From Flaviflexus massiliensis (GTDB taxonomy: Bacteria > Actinomycetota > Actinomycetes > Actinomycetales > Actinomycetaceae), in contig NZ_LN831058.1 in NCBI RefSeq assembly GCF_001375495.1, positions 1,074,768 through 1,138,767 of the forward strand: DNA of 64,000 bases. Direction: 5' to 3'. Each line of letters opens with the position of its first letter. Position 1 is the first letter of the stretch. Made by a program: the position numbers and the translations under genes. Positions 63,998 to 64,000 of the stretch are shown piece by piece. A model generated the notes under the pieces. That model did no database searches. It was not told where the DNA came from and saw only the letters and a program-made list of their open reading frames with translations.

Positions 63998-64000
63998 ATG
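63998..64000 (+). CDS. rplN: Start codon of the next gene, presumably rplN (L14)
   Basis: The window ends on an ATG preceded by CAGGAGATAGTTC. After rpsQ the expected gene is rplN; only the start codon is present, so the identity is by position alone. Confidence 0.45.

Noticed and set aside
1-64000. CRISPR arrays, prophage, integrase or complete insertion sequences
   Set aside because: No regularly spaced repeats, no phage or transposase genes were found; the only repeat-like items are the rpsC duplication, the metN insertion and protein-coding FG-GAP-like repeats.

Overview
The window looks like the chromosome of a high-GC Gram-positive bacterium, probably of the order Actinomycetales and near the Actinomycetaceae. 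The evidence is the GC-rich third codon positions, the many GTG and TTG starts, actinobacterial-type ribosomal and RNA polymerase proteins, PadR/DeoR-controlled accessory operons, and promoters that appear to make leaderless mRNAs. The genus cannot be fixed from the sequence alone.

Layout. The backbone is the transcription/translation gene set: tRNA-Trp, secE, nusG, rplK, rplA (955-3397), rplJ, rplL (8454-9420), rpoB, rpoC (14034-21446), rpsL, rpsG, fusA, tuf (21695-25992), and the S10 operon from rpsJ to rpsQ (58667-63927), with the rplN start codon at the right edge. Accessory blocks separate these clusters. They are: a GT-C-like membrane enzyme and a five-gene PadR/ABC operon between rplA and rplJ; a DASS transporter, histidine kinase and receiver between rplL and rpoB; and about 33 kb of uptake and catabolic operons between tuf and rpsJ.

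The 33-kb block contains: a HAD phosphatase; an amino-acid-type ABC transporter operon ending in a CoA-transferase and a crotonase, with a frameshifted binding protein; an aldo/keto reductase; metNIQ behind a SAM riboswitch, with metN broken by a 101-bp insertion; a DeoR-controlled operon joining an FGGY (glycerol-type) kinase, an EutH-family permease and two flavoprotein dehydrogenases; a divergent sugar locus with a DeoR regulator and GH4 phosphoglycosidase on one side and a PfkB kinase and sugar ABC transporter on the other; a large secreted PIG-L deacetylase with FG-GAP-like repeats; a second HAD phosphatase; a SulP anion transporter; and a uracil permease.

How the genes work together. 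The accessory genes mostly import small organic substrates and feed them into central metabolism. The two most unusual assemblies are the EutH/FGGY-kinase/GlpA-like/HcnB-like operon and the PTS-free ABC/PfkB/GH4 locus. Several genes carry lesions or non-standard residues: rpsL encodes Arg88, a streptomycin-resistance residue; rpsC has a 38-bp tandem duplication that changes its C-terminal tail; metN, one solute-binding protein and one small membrane protein are frameshifted or interrupted. Some of these could be sequencing or assembly errors.
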